The notes: generated by a model from the sequence alone, not told the origin. DNA of 64,000 nucleotides from Cryomorphaceae bacterium (GCA_017798125.1 CP059070.1:2604001-2668000); one strand, 5' to 3'. Positions 40,998 through 50,037 are shown, numbered from the stretch's first letter. Translations and numbers: made by a program.

Positions 40998-42056
40998 ATG
41001 CGCTCCATTTTCCTTTGTCTACTTACCCTCTGCGCATTAACTTCTCTAGGGCAATCCAATCTTCCTTCAGCTGAGCCAGAATCCAAGGGATTTTCCAGTG
41101 AAAAACTCGCCGAATTGGCGAATCACCTCGAAACCTCTGGATCCCACGCTATGATGATCTTGGTGGACGGTGAAGTCATCTTTGATTGGGGTGCTACGGA
41201 TCAAAAACTCCTGATCCACTCCATTCGAAAATCGATGCTGAACTCGCTCTATGGAATGGCCGTAGCTGAAGGAAAAATCGACACCTCCGCGACTCTGGCG
41301 GATCTCGACCTGCACGATATTGCTCCTGATTTGACCGATGCCGAGCGCACTGCACGCGTGGCTGATTTATTGCGCTCGCGTTCCGGTGTCTATCACGATG
41401 CGGCAGCCGTCCATGGCGGCATGTTGCGCGACCGGCCCGAACGCGGCACCTACGGCCCTGGAGAGCACTATTACTACAACAATTGGGACTTCAATGCCCT
41501 GGGCTATATCATTGAAGAGGCCTACGGGACTTCACTCTTCGACTTGTATACAGAGCGGGTGGCTCGACCCTTAGGCATGCAGGATTATGAAGGACAGTGG
41601 ACGCGGATTGACGGAGAGGCGGATTCCTTGATAATTCCCGATACCGATGCCTTCTACCAGCTCGAGCAGAGCCGCTCAAATTTTCCGGCCTACCACTTTC
41701 GCATGTCGGCCCGAGACATGGCGCTCTACGGCCTACTCTACCTGAACTACGGGGAGTGGAATGGAGAACAAATTGTTCCGCGATCTTGGATTGATGCGAG
41801 CACACAACCCTACTCCATTTACAGCCCCAAGTACGGAAGTGCCTACGGCATGCTCTGGCGCGTTCGGGTGCCCGGAGCCGAGACGATTAGAAACTCATTC
41901 TTCCACACAGGACTTGGCGTTCACATGCTCGGGGTCTATCCCGACTTGAACATGGTCATTGTGCACCGCGTCAATACGGAAGTCGAAACGGACTACAGCG
42001 AAGGCAGTTTCTACCGAATGATCGCCTACGTCTTCAATTCGCGAATAACGGACTAA
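40998..42056 (+). CDS. Exported serine hydrolase (beta-lactamase family)
   Basis: A 352-residue protein with signal peptide MRSIFLCLLTLCALTSLGQ. Catalytic motifs are S75-IR-K78 (SxxK), Tyr 160 in HYYYNNWDFNALG (YxN), and a C-terminal FFHTGLGVH (HTG). It belongs to the class C beta-lactamase/esterase group; YxN and HTG favour small-ester or peptide substrates. It is distinct from the NylB-like protein at 1911. It is followed 3 bp later by the MFS transporter, in the same operon. Confidence 0.88.
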   Translation: MRSIFLCLLTLCALTSLGQSNLPSAEPESKGFSSEKLAELANHLETSGSHAMMILVDGEVIFDWGATDQKLLIHSIRKSMLNSLYGMAVAEGKIDTSATLADLDLHDIAPDLTDAERTARVADLLRSRSGVYHDAAAVHGGMLRDRPERGTYGPGEHYYYNNWDFNALGYIIEEAYGTSLFDLYTERVARPLGMQDYEGQWTRIDGEADSLIIPDTDAFYQLEQSRSNFPAYHFRMSARDMALYGLLYLNYGEWNGEQIVPRSWIDASTQPYSIYSPKYGSAYGMLWRVRVPGAETIRNSFFHTGLGVHMLGVYPDLNMVIVHRVNTEVETDYSEGSFYRMIAYVFNSRITD

Positions 42057-42059
42057 ACC

Positions 42060-43250
42060 ATGCGCGTTCTTCCGGTCATTGTCTTGGCTCAATTCTGCTG
42101 TACTTCCCTTTGGTTCGCCGGAAACGCCGTTATGGGAGACCTCGTCCGGACCTTTGGCATCAGCCCCCAGGAGCTTGGGACCTTGACCTCGTCCGTTCAA
42201 TTCGGATTCATCCTGGGCACCCTCTGCTTTGCCATTCTATCCATTGCGGATCGATTCTCCCCCTCACGTGTCTTTTTCCTTTGTGCCTTGGCCGGAGCAC
42301 TGACCAACCTCGGCATGCTCTGGCCGGAAAACACCCTTCAGTCCCTTATCGGCTTTCGATTTCTGACCGGCTTTTGTCTGGCCGGCATCTATCCCGTCGG
42401 CATGAAAATCGCCGCAGATTATTTCCGTGAAGGACTGGGCAAGTCCCTCGGTTTCTTGGTCGGCGCATTAGTGCTCGGCACCGCCTTTCCTCATCTTTTA
42501 AAGAGCCTATCCGCCACCTTTCCCTGGAGCTACGTTGTATATGGCACATCCTTTCTCGCCATCTCAGGTGGAACCATGATCCTTTTCAGCGTGCCCGATG
42601 GGCCTTACCGGAAAGCAGCCTCCGCCGTTCAGCTATCGGCCTTTCTTCAAGTCTTTCGCAAACCGACTTTTCGCTCCGCAGCTTTCGGCTATTTCGGTCA
42701 CATGTGGGAATTGTACGCCTTTTGGGCCTTTGTACCGGTCCTGCTCAAGACGTATCAAATTCGGCACAATGTATCGTTTAGTATTTCAGCCTGGTCTTTC
42801 GGCATCATCGCCATCGGCGGAGTCGCCTGTGCTCTGGGCGGGTACTTAAGTCAAAGACATGGTCCACAACGCGTGGTGGCCTTAAGTCTTGGACTATCGG
42901 GAATCTGCTGTTTCCTTATCCCCTTTGTACTCCTTCAACCCTCAACCCCTCTATTTCTGGGCTTCCTTTTGCTCTGGGGTATGGCCGTTATTGCAGACTC
43001 CCCCCTATTTTCAACGCTCGTGGCTCAAAGGGCTCCTGGGGAAATCAAGGGCACCGCTTTGACCATTGTCAACAGCATAGGATTTGCCGTGACTATTGTG
43101 AGCATTCAAACCTTGAGCATGCTGCTCACCCGCTGGGACATGCCCTATGTTTACTGGATTTTGGCCTGCGGCCCGATATTCGGTTTGTGGTCCCTCCAAT
43201 ATCCCAGACAAAAGTCGAACTTGGAGCAAGGCGAAATGAAAAAGCTATGA
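42060..43250 (+). CDS. MFS transporter
   Basis: A 396-residue inner-membrane transporter with about 12 hydrophobic segments. The opening VLPVIVLAQFCCTSLWFAGNAVMGDL resembles the cyanate/nitrate-type MFS group, with the loop 2-3 region LSIADRFSPSRVF and FYLVGFRFLTGFCLAGIYPVGMK-like helix 4 (positions about 97-115). A second copy of the MFS motif occurs at YLSQRHGPQRVV. It lies 3 bp after the serine hydrolase and its stop overlaps the next lipoprotein start by 4 bp. Direction of transport and substrate are unknown. Confidence 0.9.
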   Translation: MRVLPVIVLAQFCCTSLWFAGNAVMGDLVRTFGISPQELGTLTSSVQFGFILGTLCFAILSIADRFSPSRVFFLCALAGALTNLGMLWPENTLQSLIGFRFLTGFCLAGIYPVGMKIAADYFREGLGKSLGFLVGALVLGTAFPHLLKSLSATFPWSYVVYGTSFLAISGGTMILFSVPDGPYRKAASAVQLSAFLQVFRKPTFRSAAFGYFGHMWELYAFWAFVPVLLKTYQIRHNVSFSISAWSFGIIAIGGVACALGGYLSQRHGPQRVVALSLGLSGICCFLIPFVLLQPSTPLFLGFLLLWGMAVIADSPLFSTLVAQRAPGEIKGTALTIVNSIGFAVTIVSIQTLSMLLTRWDMPYVYWILACGPIFGLWSLQYPRQKSNLEQGEMKKL

Positions 43251-44272
43251 GAAAACGCAACCTACTTTGGATTTTAATCTTGGCTTTGACGTGGTTGGGA
43301 TGCAAAAAGAACGGAAATGAGGACCCCAGTGACGTTCAAGGATATGCACTACTCACAGCCCTCAAAGGGCATTGGATTGGGAGCAACGAAACCGTTTATG
43401 GACCTTATGCTTGGTTCGCCTTTGACTTTCGACCAATCTCACCTTCCCACCTGCATTCTATCTATGAAGGCGGTACCAATCAGAACATCATCACTTCTCT
43501 GTTCATCGCTGACTTTGACGGGCAACACCGAATCATGGCCCGAAATGGCGGCTGGCTAGGTCCGCAATACCGAGCGACCTACTTTGTTCTGGACAGTGCT
43601 TTTGAAAGTGGAAACATGCAGTACTACCGGCTCGTAGATGCCATTGGCCGAGAACGACGAGCCTATATGGAGTTTCGCTTTGAAAGGGACTCCCTCTTCT
43701 TCGATGCCTACAAAGACGATAGCGGCAGTCTAGATCTTCCGGTCCACCATATGGGCTTCAAAGGCATCAATGTAAACCCTTCATTGGCTCAAGAAGCCAC
43801 TGAGTTATTCGCCTATCCTCAAGACGTTTCGGAAGTGAATCTTGAAGGGGCCTTCACCTCACTCATCGATACGAACTCCGCTCTTTTCTTGGAAGAATCA
43901 GACGATCCTTTTCCCAAAAGCGATCACGGCCATCTAAGCGATTTGAAGATCGACTTTGAACGGTCGAATGACGCCGAAGACCTCATCCTCATGCTGTACC
44001 TCAGCACCGAACCACTCGTTGATGCTCAAGGCAGTGTGGATTACTCAGCACTGGATACCAAGGTCATCCGGACGATCAGCATCCAATCCAATGAGGACGA
44101 GTACACCGCTACCTATGTGCACCCGGACACCTACTACGTCACCATATTTGCCGACTTTGACGGCAATGAATACCCATCTTCCGGGGATCTGTGCAACATT
44201 AGTAGGATGGTTCAGGTTACCCCTGAAACTCTTGTGACCACGGCAACGCAAATCAACTTATACATTCCCTAA
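43247..44272 (+). CDS. Lipoprotein of unknown function
   Basis: ATG 43247 overlaps the MFS stop by 4 bp and gives a lipobox (ALTWLGC, Cys 19). The 341-residue mature protein has an N-terminal beta domain with KGHWIGSNETVYGPYAWFAFDF, followed by a C-terminal half that looks like a separate Ig-like or beta-sandwich unit (YTATYVHPDTYYVTIFADFDGNEYPSSGDL). No family is recalled. Its place at the end of the dehalogenase-MFS operon suggests an extracytoplasmic accessory role. Confidence 0.72.
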   Translation: MRKRNLLWILILALTWLGCKKNGNEDPSDVQGYALLTALKGHWIGSNETVYGPYAWFAFDFRPISPSHLHSIYEGGTNQNIITSLFIADFDGQHRIMARNGGWLGPQYRATYFVLDSAFESGNMQYYRLVDAIGRERRAYMEFRFERDSLFFDAYKDDSGSLDLPVHHMGFKGINVNPSLAQEATELFAYPQDVSEVNLEGAFTSLIDTNSALFLEESDDPFPKSDHGHLSDLKIDFERSNDAEDLILMLYLSTEPLVDAQGSVDYSALDTKVIRTISIQSNEDEYTATYVHPDTYYVTIFADFDGNEYPSSGDLCNISRMVQVTPETLVTTATQINLYIP

Positions 44273-44281
44273 GCTCATATC

Positions 44282-44716
44282 ATGGACAACTTTCAATACA
44301 TTCCTCAGGGACACGGCGAGAACTACAACTACAGCCAAGACCATTGCTTTGTGAAGCTCAGCTCCCGAGAGACCAATGGGGAGCTCTGTTTTGTTGAAGA
44401 CACGCTAAAACCTGGATTCTACTTGGGTCGTCATCACCACAAAATCATGACCGAAGTGTTTTACATCATTGAAGGAGAAGTCCACTTAATCTTCGACGAT
44501 GAAACAGTCATCATGAAACCTGGGGATACCATTACCGTTCCACCGAACGTATGGCACGCTGCACGTTGTGAAGCCGGTGGAAAGATGTTGACCATTTTCA
44601 AGAATGGGCAGTTCGATGTCTACCTGGAGCGCTTGTCGCAGCTGTCCGATGCCGACTTTGCAGACGAGGCAAAAATGGCAGCTGTCTCGGCAGAGTTCGA
44701 TATTTACGAATCATAA
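44282..44716 (+). CDS. Cupin-domain protein
   Basis: A 144-residue single-cupin protein. Cupin motif 1 is GRHHHKIMTEVFYIIEGEVHL at about residues 49-69, with the three-His/Glu metal set. Motif 2 is PGDTITVPPNVWHAARCE at about 82-99. Metal-binding enzymes (isomerases, dioxygenases) and binding proteins share this fold. It starts 9 bp after the lipoprotein and ends 16 bp before the surface protein gene. The function is not identifiable. Confidence 0.87.
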   Translation: MDNFQYIPQGHGENYNYSQDHCFVKLSSRETNGELCFVEDTLKPGFYLGRHHHKIMTEVFYIIEGEVHLIFDDETVIMKPGDTITVPPNVWHAARCEAGGKMLTIFKNGQFDVYLERLSQLSDADFADEAKMAAVSAEFDIYES

Positions 44717-44732
44717 AACGACCTCAATAAAA

Positions 44733-45740
44733 ATGAAACGACTCTTACCCCTTGTTCTGGTTTTTTCGGCCTTTGGAGCGCTCGCACAAGAATCCGATGT
44801 AAAGCAAGAAAGTGATGCTCAAGTCACCTTCATTTATCCCTTAGGGACCCATGGTCAGGAATCCATGGACTATGAAAACAAGTTCTCCTTCAATCTACTC
44901 TTTGGGTTGAACGGCGGTGTCGACGGCGCCGAAATCGGAGCCCTGGTGAATTACAACGATGGCCGAATGAAGGGCTTCCAGCTCAGCGGAGTCGGAAACA
45001 TGAACTGGGGTCCCGTTGACGGAGTAGCCCTTTCCGGGGTGGCCAATCTTGTTAATGGAACTTCAAAAGGAGCCTTAATTAGTGGTGTTGGAAACTATGT
45101 GAATGATGAGGCTAGCGGCTTCCACCTGTCCACGATCAACATCGCCAGAAGTTCGTTCACCGGTTTCCAAGGAGGTGTGGTCAACTACGCTTCAACCGCG
45201 AATGGAGTTCAACTGGGCGTTATCAATTATCAGGGAGACAATACAGCCATTCCCATTGGACTCGTGAGCATTGCTAAGGGCGGTTTGTTCAAATTCGAAG
45301 CTTACGGAAGCGAAGTCTTCTTTGCGAATTTGAACTACAAAATGGGGGTGGAAAGACTCTACACGGTTTACCATGTAGGACTCTCCTCCTACTTGGACAA
45401 CTCCGTATACAGTTTTGGTATTGGTTTTGGAAGCTATTTGATTCAGTCCGAGCGTCATCAACTCATGCTCGATTTAACAGGGAATCAAGTGGTGTACGAC
45501 AACGAATGGGACTCTGAAATCAACATCCTAGGAAAACTAGACCTCAACTATGAATTTGCCATCACCCCCAAGTTCTCCATAATGGTTGGGCCTTCAGTGA
45601 ATTACTATGTAACGGAAGTATTGGTCGAAGGTGAATACGGAACCTTGGATATTCCTTACGAGCTCACCGTATCAGAATTCGATGATGGTGTTGGTATATT
45701 CTGGATTGGTGGAAACCTAGGGCTGGGACTGAAGTTATAG
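44733..45740 (+). CDS. LA_2272-type surface repeat protein
   Basis: ATG 44733 gives the signal peptide MKRLLPLVLVFSAFGALAQ. Residues about 70-185 carry degenerate repeats of about 22 residues of the form G-x-Q/A-L-x-G-V/I-N/G (GFQLSGVGNMNWGPVDG, VALSGVANLVNGTSKG, GVQLGVINYQGDN). These are the LA_2272 surface-repeat pattern, first named in Leptospira and common in Bacteroidota. The C-terminal half looks like an outer-membrane barrel ending GLGLKL. It follows the cupin gene by 16 bp. Function unknown. Confidence 0.82.
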   Translation: MKRLLPLVLVFSAFGALAQESDVKQESDAQVTFIYPLGTHGQESMDYENKFSFNLLFGLNGGVDGAEIGALVNYNDGRMKGFQLSGVGNMNWGPVDGVALSGVANLVNGTSKGALISGVGNYVNDEASGFHLSTINIARSSFTGFQGGVVNYASTANGVQLGVINYQGDNTAIPIGLVSIAKGGLFKFEAYGSEVFFANLNYKMGVERLYTVYHVGLSSYLDNSVYSFGIGFGSYLIQSERHQLMLDLTGNQVVYDNEWDSEINILGKLDLNYEFAITPKFSIMVGPSVNYYVTEVLVEGEYGTLDIPYELTVSEFDDGVGIFWIGGNLGLGLKL

Positions 45741-45751
45741 CAGGTAAAGGC

Positions 45752-45768
45752 ATCGCGCCGTAGGCGCA
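45752..45768 (+). repeat. Hairpin repeat family 1, copy 13
   Basis: Perfect copy 11 bp after the surface-protein stop and 22 bp before the Crp/Fnr start. Confidence 0.92.
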
Positions 45769-45790
45769 ATACTCATAATTAAAGGATTCT

Positions 45791-46381
45791 ATGACTGGAG
45801 CAGAGCGACTCAGGCAGTACATCGAAAAGTTCAGTGAGTTGACGACTGAAGAAGTGGACGAGTTTGTCGGAGCCTTTGAAGAGGTGCGCGTGAAAAAGCG
45901 TCAATTTTTGGTTCAGCCAAATTTTACAGCTACCCACCGACACTACGTTGTAGACGGAGCTTTTCGCGCTTACGTGGTTGGCGAAAAAGGGACCGATCAC
46001 ACCATATCTTTTGCCATTGACGATTGGTGGATTACGGACTACAACAGCTATATTTTTCAAAGGCCGGCCACTATGTTTGTGGTGGCCCTGGAAGATTCGG
46101 TGATCATGCGCTTGAGCTTTGCCCAAGAGCAACAGCTTAAGAAAGGAAGGCACAACTTTGAAACGGCCTTTCGTAAAATGGCGGAAAGAGGATTGGCGTT
46201 TTATCAAAGACGGATCATTTCGAACCTTACCATGAATGCAGAAGAACGCTACGACCACTTTCTTCAGACCTATCCGGAAATTGTCCAACGTGTACCTCAG
46301 TATGCAATGGCCTCCTATTTGGGTATGACCACTGAATTCCTTTCAAAGATTCGCAACCATAAGGTCAAGCGCAAAAGTTGA
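45791..46381 (+). CDS. Crp/Fnr-family transcriptional regulator
   Basis: A 196-residue regulator: cyclic-nucleotide-binding-like beta-roll at about residues 15-115 (KRQFLVQPNFTATHRHYVVDGAFRAYVV, TISFAIDDWWITDYNSY), a dimerisation helix, and a short C-terminal HTH (VPQYAMASYLGMTTEFLSKIRNHKV) in the Crp/Fnr position. It lacks Fnr-type cysteines and the cAMP-contact PXGE signature, so the ligand is unknown. The AhpD-like gene follows 75 bp downstream and is its likely target, an arrangement frequent in Bacteroidota. Confidence 0.88.
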   Translation: MTGAERLRQYIEKFSELTTEEVDEFVGAFEEVRVKKRQFLVQPNFTATHRHYVVDGAFRAYVVGEKGTDHTISFAIDDWWITDYNSYIFQRPATMFVVALEDSVIMRLSFAQEQQLKKGRHNFETAFRKMAERGLAFYQRRIISNLTMNAEERYDHFLQTYPEIVQRVPQYAMASYLGMTTEFLSKIRNHKVKRKS

Positions 46382-46456
46382 ACTACTTCAAGCATTTTTC
46401 CTAAGCTACTTCATTGAAGGATAGAAGGTATTCGGCGCAACTTTGTCTTGTCAATA

Positions 46457-47032
46457 ATGACACAGAATAAAACGCAGAATATCATGAATGCAACTACAGA
46501 ACACACTTTTACCGTGCCCACTCGTGAAGAAGTGTCCGAGAATAACCAATTGATTTTCGACAATCTTCAAAAAGGACTGGGTTTTGTTCCGAACCTCTAT
46601 GCCTATTACGCCAAGAACAATACGGCGCTCGGGGATTATTTAGCCCTTCAAAACCGCAAAAGTACCTTGCGTGCTAAAGAGCGTGAAATCGTAAACCTCG
46701 TTACCAGTCAGGTTAATGGATGCCGATATTGCCAATCAGCACATACAGCACTGGGAAAAATGAATGGGTTCACTGAAGAGCAAATCCTAGAACTTCGGTC
46801 CGGGACTGCGAGCTTCGACGCCAAGTTTGATGCCTTGGCCAAATTCACAGCCTCCGTGGTTAAAAATCGCGGTCGCGCTTCGGAAATAGCGGTTGATCAA
46901 TTCTTTGCAGCCGGATATACGGAAGCAAATCTCATCGACGTAATCATCGTTGTTGGAGATAAAACCATCAGCAACTACATTCATAATCTCACTCAATTCG
47001 ACATCGACTTTCCTTTGGCCGCCGAATTGTGA
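46457..47032 (+). CDS. AhpD-like/carboxymuconolactone decarboxylase-family protein
   Basis: Start taken at ATG 46457; ATG 46484 is possible. The 191-residue all-helical protein has the AhpD catalytic centre C89-RY-C92-QS-A-H96. In peroxidase-linked members this redox-active pair reduces peroxides through a disulphide. The opening helix QLIFDNLQKGLGFVPNLYAYYAKN is typical of the uncharacterised peroxidase-related subgroup. It is downstream of the Crp/Fnr gene and ends at a strong bidirectional terminator. Confidence 0.9.
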   Translation: MTQNKTQNIMNATTEHTFTVPTREEVSENNQLIFDNLQKGLGFVPNLYAYYAKNNTALGDYLALQNRKSTLRAKEREIVNLVTSQVNGCRYCQSAHTALGKMNGFTEEQILELRSGTASFDAKFDALAKFTASVVKNRGRASEIAVDQFFAAGYTEANLIDVIIVVGDKTISNYIHNLTQFDIDFPLAAEL

Positions 47033-47051
47033 TCGAATGACACAAAAAATG

Positions 47052-47082
47052 AAGGAGCGGGGCCTTTTGGTCACCGCTCCTT
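47052..47082. terminator. Bidirectional Rho-independent terminator
   Basis: AAGGAGCGG (47052-47060) pairs with CCGCTCCTT (47074-47082) around a 13-nt loop, with T-runs on both strands (TTTT at 47081-47084). It sits between the convergent AhpD-like and SDR genes. Confidence 0.85.
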
Positions 47083-47087
47083 TTAAT

Positions 47088-47825
47088 TTACCAGGGATGG
47101 ATTTCGCCATCAAAGTTGAAGAACTCGCCCGCGTCCTGGTCCCCTACTCGTTCCAGGACATGCTCAATAACGGAAGTCACGGATTCTTTAGGAGTAAAGG
47201 TTGCTTTTTGACCACCCATATCCGTCTGAACCCATCCGGGATTAACCACGACGGAGACAATACCGTCTTCAATCACATCAAAAGCGAAAGCCCGGTTCAT
47301 CATATTCAAAGCGGATTTGCTGACGGCGTAGCTATAGTTCCCACCATTTCTCTTGATGGAAATGGACCCCAACCAAGATCCAATTTGAATCACTTTTGCT
47401 TCTTTAGATCGGGCTAGCAAAGGCCTTAGGGCGCGTCCAACCAATATTGGAGAGAGGGCGTTTACATCCAGCATATTCAATAATTCTTCCTTTGCTAGTT
47501 GATCCAAGGCGACGTTCTTGAGCAACAACTCTCGATCTTCACCGGCTCGAGATTTCGAATTAATACCCGCGTTATTGATCAATACATCCAGATGTCCAAA
47601 GTCCTCTTGGACTTGACGGGCCAATTCTTGGAGCTCTTTTTCACTTGTCACATCAACACCATAGGGCAAGACGTCAATACCTTCATTCGCTAGGATCTCA
47701 GCAGCTTCTTTAGCCTGTTCCTTTCTACGTGCAGTTAAGGCAATCCGATAGCCTTTTTGGCCGAGTTGACGACACCATTCAAACCCCAATCCCTTCCTTG
47801 CTCCAGTCACCAATGCTGTCTTCAT
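47088..47825 (-). CDS. SDR-family oxidoreductase
   Basis: A 245-residue SDR: VTGARKGLG (TGxxxGxG, residues 6-14), INNAG at about 84-88, IGSWLGS containing the catalytic Ser, and Y-AVS-K at about 167-171. NPGWVQTDMGG is the usual cofactor-loop continuation. The 5' end overlaps the upstream reductase by 4 bp, so the pair is co-translated. It probably reduces an aldehyde or ketone. It ends 6 bp before the terminator. Confidence 0.92.
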   Translation of the reverse strand: MKTALVTGARKGLGFEWCRQLGQKGYRIALTARRKEQAKEAAEILANEGIDVLPYGVDVTSEKELQELARQVQEDFGHLDVLINNAGINSKSRAGEDRELLLKNVALDQLAKEELLNMLDVNALSPILVGRALRPLLARSKEAKVIQIGSWLGSISIKRNGGNYSYAVSKSALNMMNRAFAFDVIEDGIVSVVVNPGWVQTDMGGQKATFTPKESVTSVIEHVLERVGDQDAGEFFNFDGEIHPW

Positions 47826-48445
47826 TCTTCTCGCTTCAATAGTTTAAATCCAATTTCCCGTCCATGACCTTGGACCATCGCCAAGTTGATCCAGAATCGT
47901 GCGAACTGTTCCATCATACTGAAATTCGCATCTCCGCCAATATCATAGCAAGCAGCGAAACCTGCATCTAAAGCCAATTGCGAAGCCAGGTCTTTCCCCC
48001 TTTGGCTATCACCAGCCACAAAGGCGTCAAGCTTTTGATCGCCGTACAAGGGGTTGAGCATATTGTTGAAACCCGTTGTGTTGAAGCACTTAACTACCTC
48101 CGCTCCTTCCGTATAGTGTTTGAGTGCATCGGCCGTATTTTGAAATCCCTCAGGCCCATTTCCCCGGACAATATTCATCGCATCGATTAAAACCTTTCCG
48201 TTGGTGTCTCCCAACCCCTTGGCTACAGATTCTACAGTTGTAGCCGGAGTTGCAATAAGCACAACTTCTGAAACAGCAACGGCCTCCTTAATCGAATGCG
48301 CCTGAACCTCGCTCAATTGGAGCAAGTGCTTTCTTTTAAATGACTCCCTTGAGCGCAATCCTAGGTGAATATGGTGCCCGGCCTTAGCCCATTTATAGGC
48401 AAGCGCCCCTCCAACATTTCCCGTCCCAATTATGGCAATATTCAT
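47822..48445 (-). CDS. NADPH-dependent F420 reductase-like NAD(P)-binding protein
   Basis: A 207-residue Rossmann protein: IAIIGTGNVGGALAYKWAKAGH (GxGxxG), VLIATPATTVES, VLIDAMNIVRGNG and AEVVKCFNTTGFNNMLNP. This matches the F420-oxidoreductase-like domain, related in layout to 6-phosphogluconate or pyrroline-carboxylate reductases. Bacteroidota do not make F420, so NADPH reduction of another acceptor is likelier. It overlaps the SDR by 4 bp and follows the outer-membrane protein gene by 9 bp. Confidence 0.85.
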   Translation of the reverse strand: MNIAIIGTGNVGGALAYKWAKAGHHIHLGLRSRESFKRKHLLQLSEVQAHSIKEAVAVSEVVLIATPATTVESVAKGLGDTNGKVLIDAMNIVRGNGPEGFQNTADALKHYTEGAEVVKCFNTTGFNNMLNPLYGDQKLDAFVAGDSQRGKDLASQLALDAGFAACYDIGGDANFSMMEQFARFWINLAMVQGHGREIGFKLLKREE

Positions 48446-48454
48446 GGTTGTAAA

Positions 48455-49063
48455 TTAAAATTGCTTCCGAACAAATACCCCAGGATTCTGATCGCGAGTC
48501 TCGTAGTTTGGTCCAAGCCCTGCCATATTCAAGGCCAAACCAAATTGGTATCCATTTCGATCCAGTCCTGCGCGCAAGCGTTGTACACTGGCCACGTGCC
48601 CTTCGATACTAAAGTTAGAGAAGAGTTCGAGACTCGAGTATACTCGCCACCGATCATTAATTTGGGCGGTATACCTCAGAATTGAAAACCAAGATAGCCC
48701 AATCTCTGACTGCAACTCCACAGATGCCAGTGCATAAACCAAGAAGGTTCTGTTGGCCTTAAAGAAGTGAATCCCGAGGTCTCCACCGGCTCCTGTTGAG
48801 GATATTCGACCAACCACGGTACCTCCAAATCCAGAGCTCGTCGTGTAGTTGGCATACGCCCCCATAAAAAGATTCGTTTGCTCATCGTAATTAACGGTGG
48901 CTCGGGAGCGGCTGAAGAGCGACCAATGCCGGTCCTCATCAAAGGTTTTGAGCCATTGTGCGTCGACGAAAACGCGCTCGGTTCCTGGCATTAGCTCAAA
49001 GCTTTGCCCCGAAAGGAAAAAGGTCCCAAGGAAAAAGCCCAAAAAGGTGAAAAATGATTTCAT
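48455..49063 (-). CDS. Outer-membrane beta-barrel-like protein
   Basis: ATG at 49063 (MKSFFTFLGFFLGTFFLSGQ) gives a signal peptide; the longer frame to 49099 starts within the neighbouring terminator. The 203-aa product is rich in alternating strands (VFVDAQWLKTFDEDRHWSLFSRSRATVNYDE) and ends with GVFVRKQF, consistent with a small barrel. Function is unknown. It heads the operon with the reductase and the SDR. Confidence 0.72.
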   Translation of the reverse strand: MKSFFTFLGFFLGTFFLSGQSFELMPGTERVFVDAQWLKTFDEDRHWSLFSRSRATVNYDEQTNLFMGAYANYTTSSGFGGTVVGRISSTGAGGDLGIHFFKANRTFLVYALASVELQSEIGLSWFSILRYTAQINDRWRVYSSLELFSNFSIEGHVASVQRLRAGLDRNGYQFGLALNMAGLGPNYETRDQNPGVFVRKQF

Positions 49064-49076
49064 AGTTCTTATAAAT

Positions 49077-49108
49077 AAAAGGCGGGTGGCAAATGCCACC
49101 CGCCTTTT
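49077..49108 (-). terminator. Strong Rho-independent terminator of the DJ-1-like gene
   Basis: A perfect 14-bp stem (49077-49090 with 49095-49108; arms AAAAGGCGGGTGGC and GCCACCCGCCTTTT) with an AAAT loop. T-runs lie on both sides. It ends the DJ-1-like transcript and separates it from the next operon. Confidence 0.93.
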
Positions 49109-49116
49109 GGAGAAAC

Positions 49117-49980
49117 TTACTCTCCCAAGAGATTGACCACCATACGCGCGGCGGCAGCTCCCGAGTTTTGTTGTTGACCCGTAACTAGATTTCCATCGGT
49201 TATGGCATAGGATGAAAATGCTTGGGCTACTTTGAAGTTCGTACCCTCAATTTTATGCGCTTCATCCTCTATGCGATAAGGCTGAATCTTCATGCCTACT
49301 GCTTGATCCGCAAAATCTTCCTCGGCATTGGCAAACCCGGTCCAGGTTTTTCCTTTGACCAATAATTCTCCATTGCTGCCCTTTGCTTCGAGCAATAAGG
49401 TCGTGGAATGACAGACGGCAGCACTCGGCTTGTCAGATTCGTAGAACGTGGCAAACAGGTTTTCTAGGTCCTCATTACCTCGGTAAGTGTACATAGGCCC
49501 TTGACCTCCAACCAAAAATATCGCGTCGTACTCATCAGGGTTAATATCCGTCAACCTGGGTGTGTTTTGCAGCATTTCATTGAACCAGTCCTGCTGCATG
49601 TAGCCCAAGGATACGACGTCATGCGCCGAATACCCGCTTGGGTCTGTTGGATTGGAATACCCATCCATAACAATGGCTCCTCCTTCCGTAGAAGCGAGAA
49701 CGACCTCATACCCGGACTCTTGAAAAACATGCAATGGATGAGTCAGCTCTGCTGCCCAGAATCCTATAGGCCAACCAGTCTGTTCAGAAACTGCTGGACT
49801 GCTGGCCACCATCAAAATCTTTCCCTTTGTCGGCATGCCATGTGCATGGACATAGTGTTGCTTCTCGACGATGTTTAAAGTCTCCTCTTGCTCTATTTGT
49901 ACTTCGGGTGTTTGAGATTTAGATTCGCACGCAGCCAACACCAAAACCACGGCTAAAAAGGATAATTTAATTGCTTTCAT
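49117..49980 (-). CDS. DJ-1/PfpI-family lipoprotein
   Basis: ATG 49980 gives a lipoprotein signal (MKAIKLSFLAVVLVLAAC); ATGs at 49986 and 50004 are also in frame. The 287-aa product has a class I glutamine-amidotransferase-like domain: VASSPAVSEQTGWPIGFWAAELTHPLHVF, DAIFLVGGQGPMY, AVCHSTTLLLEAK (nucleophile Cys in the AVCHS elbow), and YAITDGNLVTGQQQNSGAAAA. This resembles Hsp31/DJ-1-type glyoxalase III or deglycase-like proteins, but exported. It is divergent from the HxlR gene at 50093, probably its regulator. Confidence 0.87.
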   Translation of the reverse strand: MKAIKLSFLAVVLVLAACESKSQTPEVQIEQEETLNIVEKQHYVHAHGMPTKGKILMVASSPAVSEQTGWPIGFWAAELTHPLHVFQESGYEVVLASTEGGAIVMDGYSNPTDPSGYSAHDVVSLGYMQQDWFNEMLQNTPRLTDINPDEYDAIFLVGGQGPMYTYRGNEDLENLFATFYESDKPSAAVCHSTTLLLEAKGSNGELLVKGKTWTGFANAEEDFADQAVGMKIQPYRIEDEAHKIEGTNFKVAQAFSSYAITDGNLVTGQQQNSGAAAARMVVNLLGE

Positions 49981-50019
49981 GATCATTCTAATTTGATGAC
50001 CCAAAATTCCGACTATACC

Positions 50020-50037
50020 GTATATTTGACAATATAC
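50020..50037. promoter_or_regulatory. Candidate HxlR operator (GTATAT-N6-ATATAC)
   Basis: A perfect 6-bp inverted repeat in the 112-bp divergent region between the DJ-1-like and HxlR genes. An overlapping TATACcGTATA palindrome sits at 50014-50024, and AGTATACT lies at 50070-50077. Clustered GTATA/TATAC half-sites suggest cooperative binding of the adjacent HxlR protein. Confidence 0.55.
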
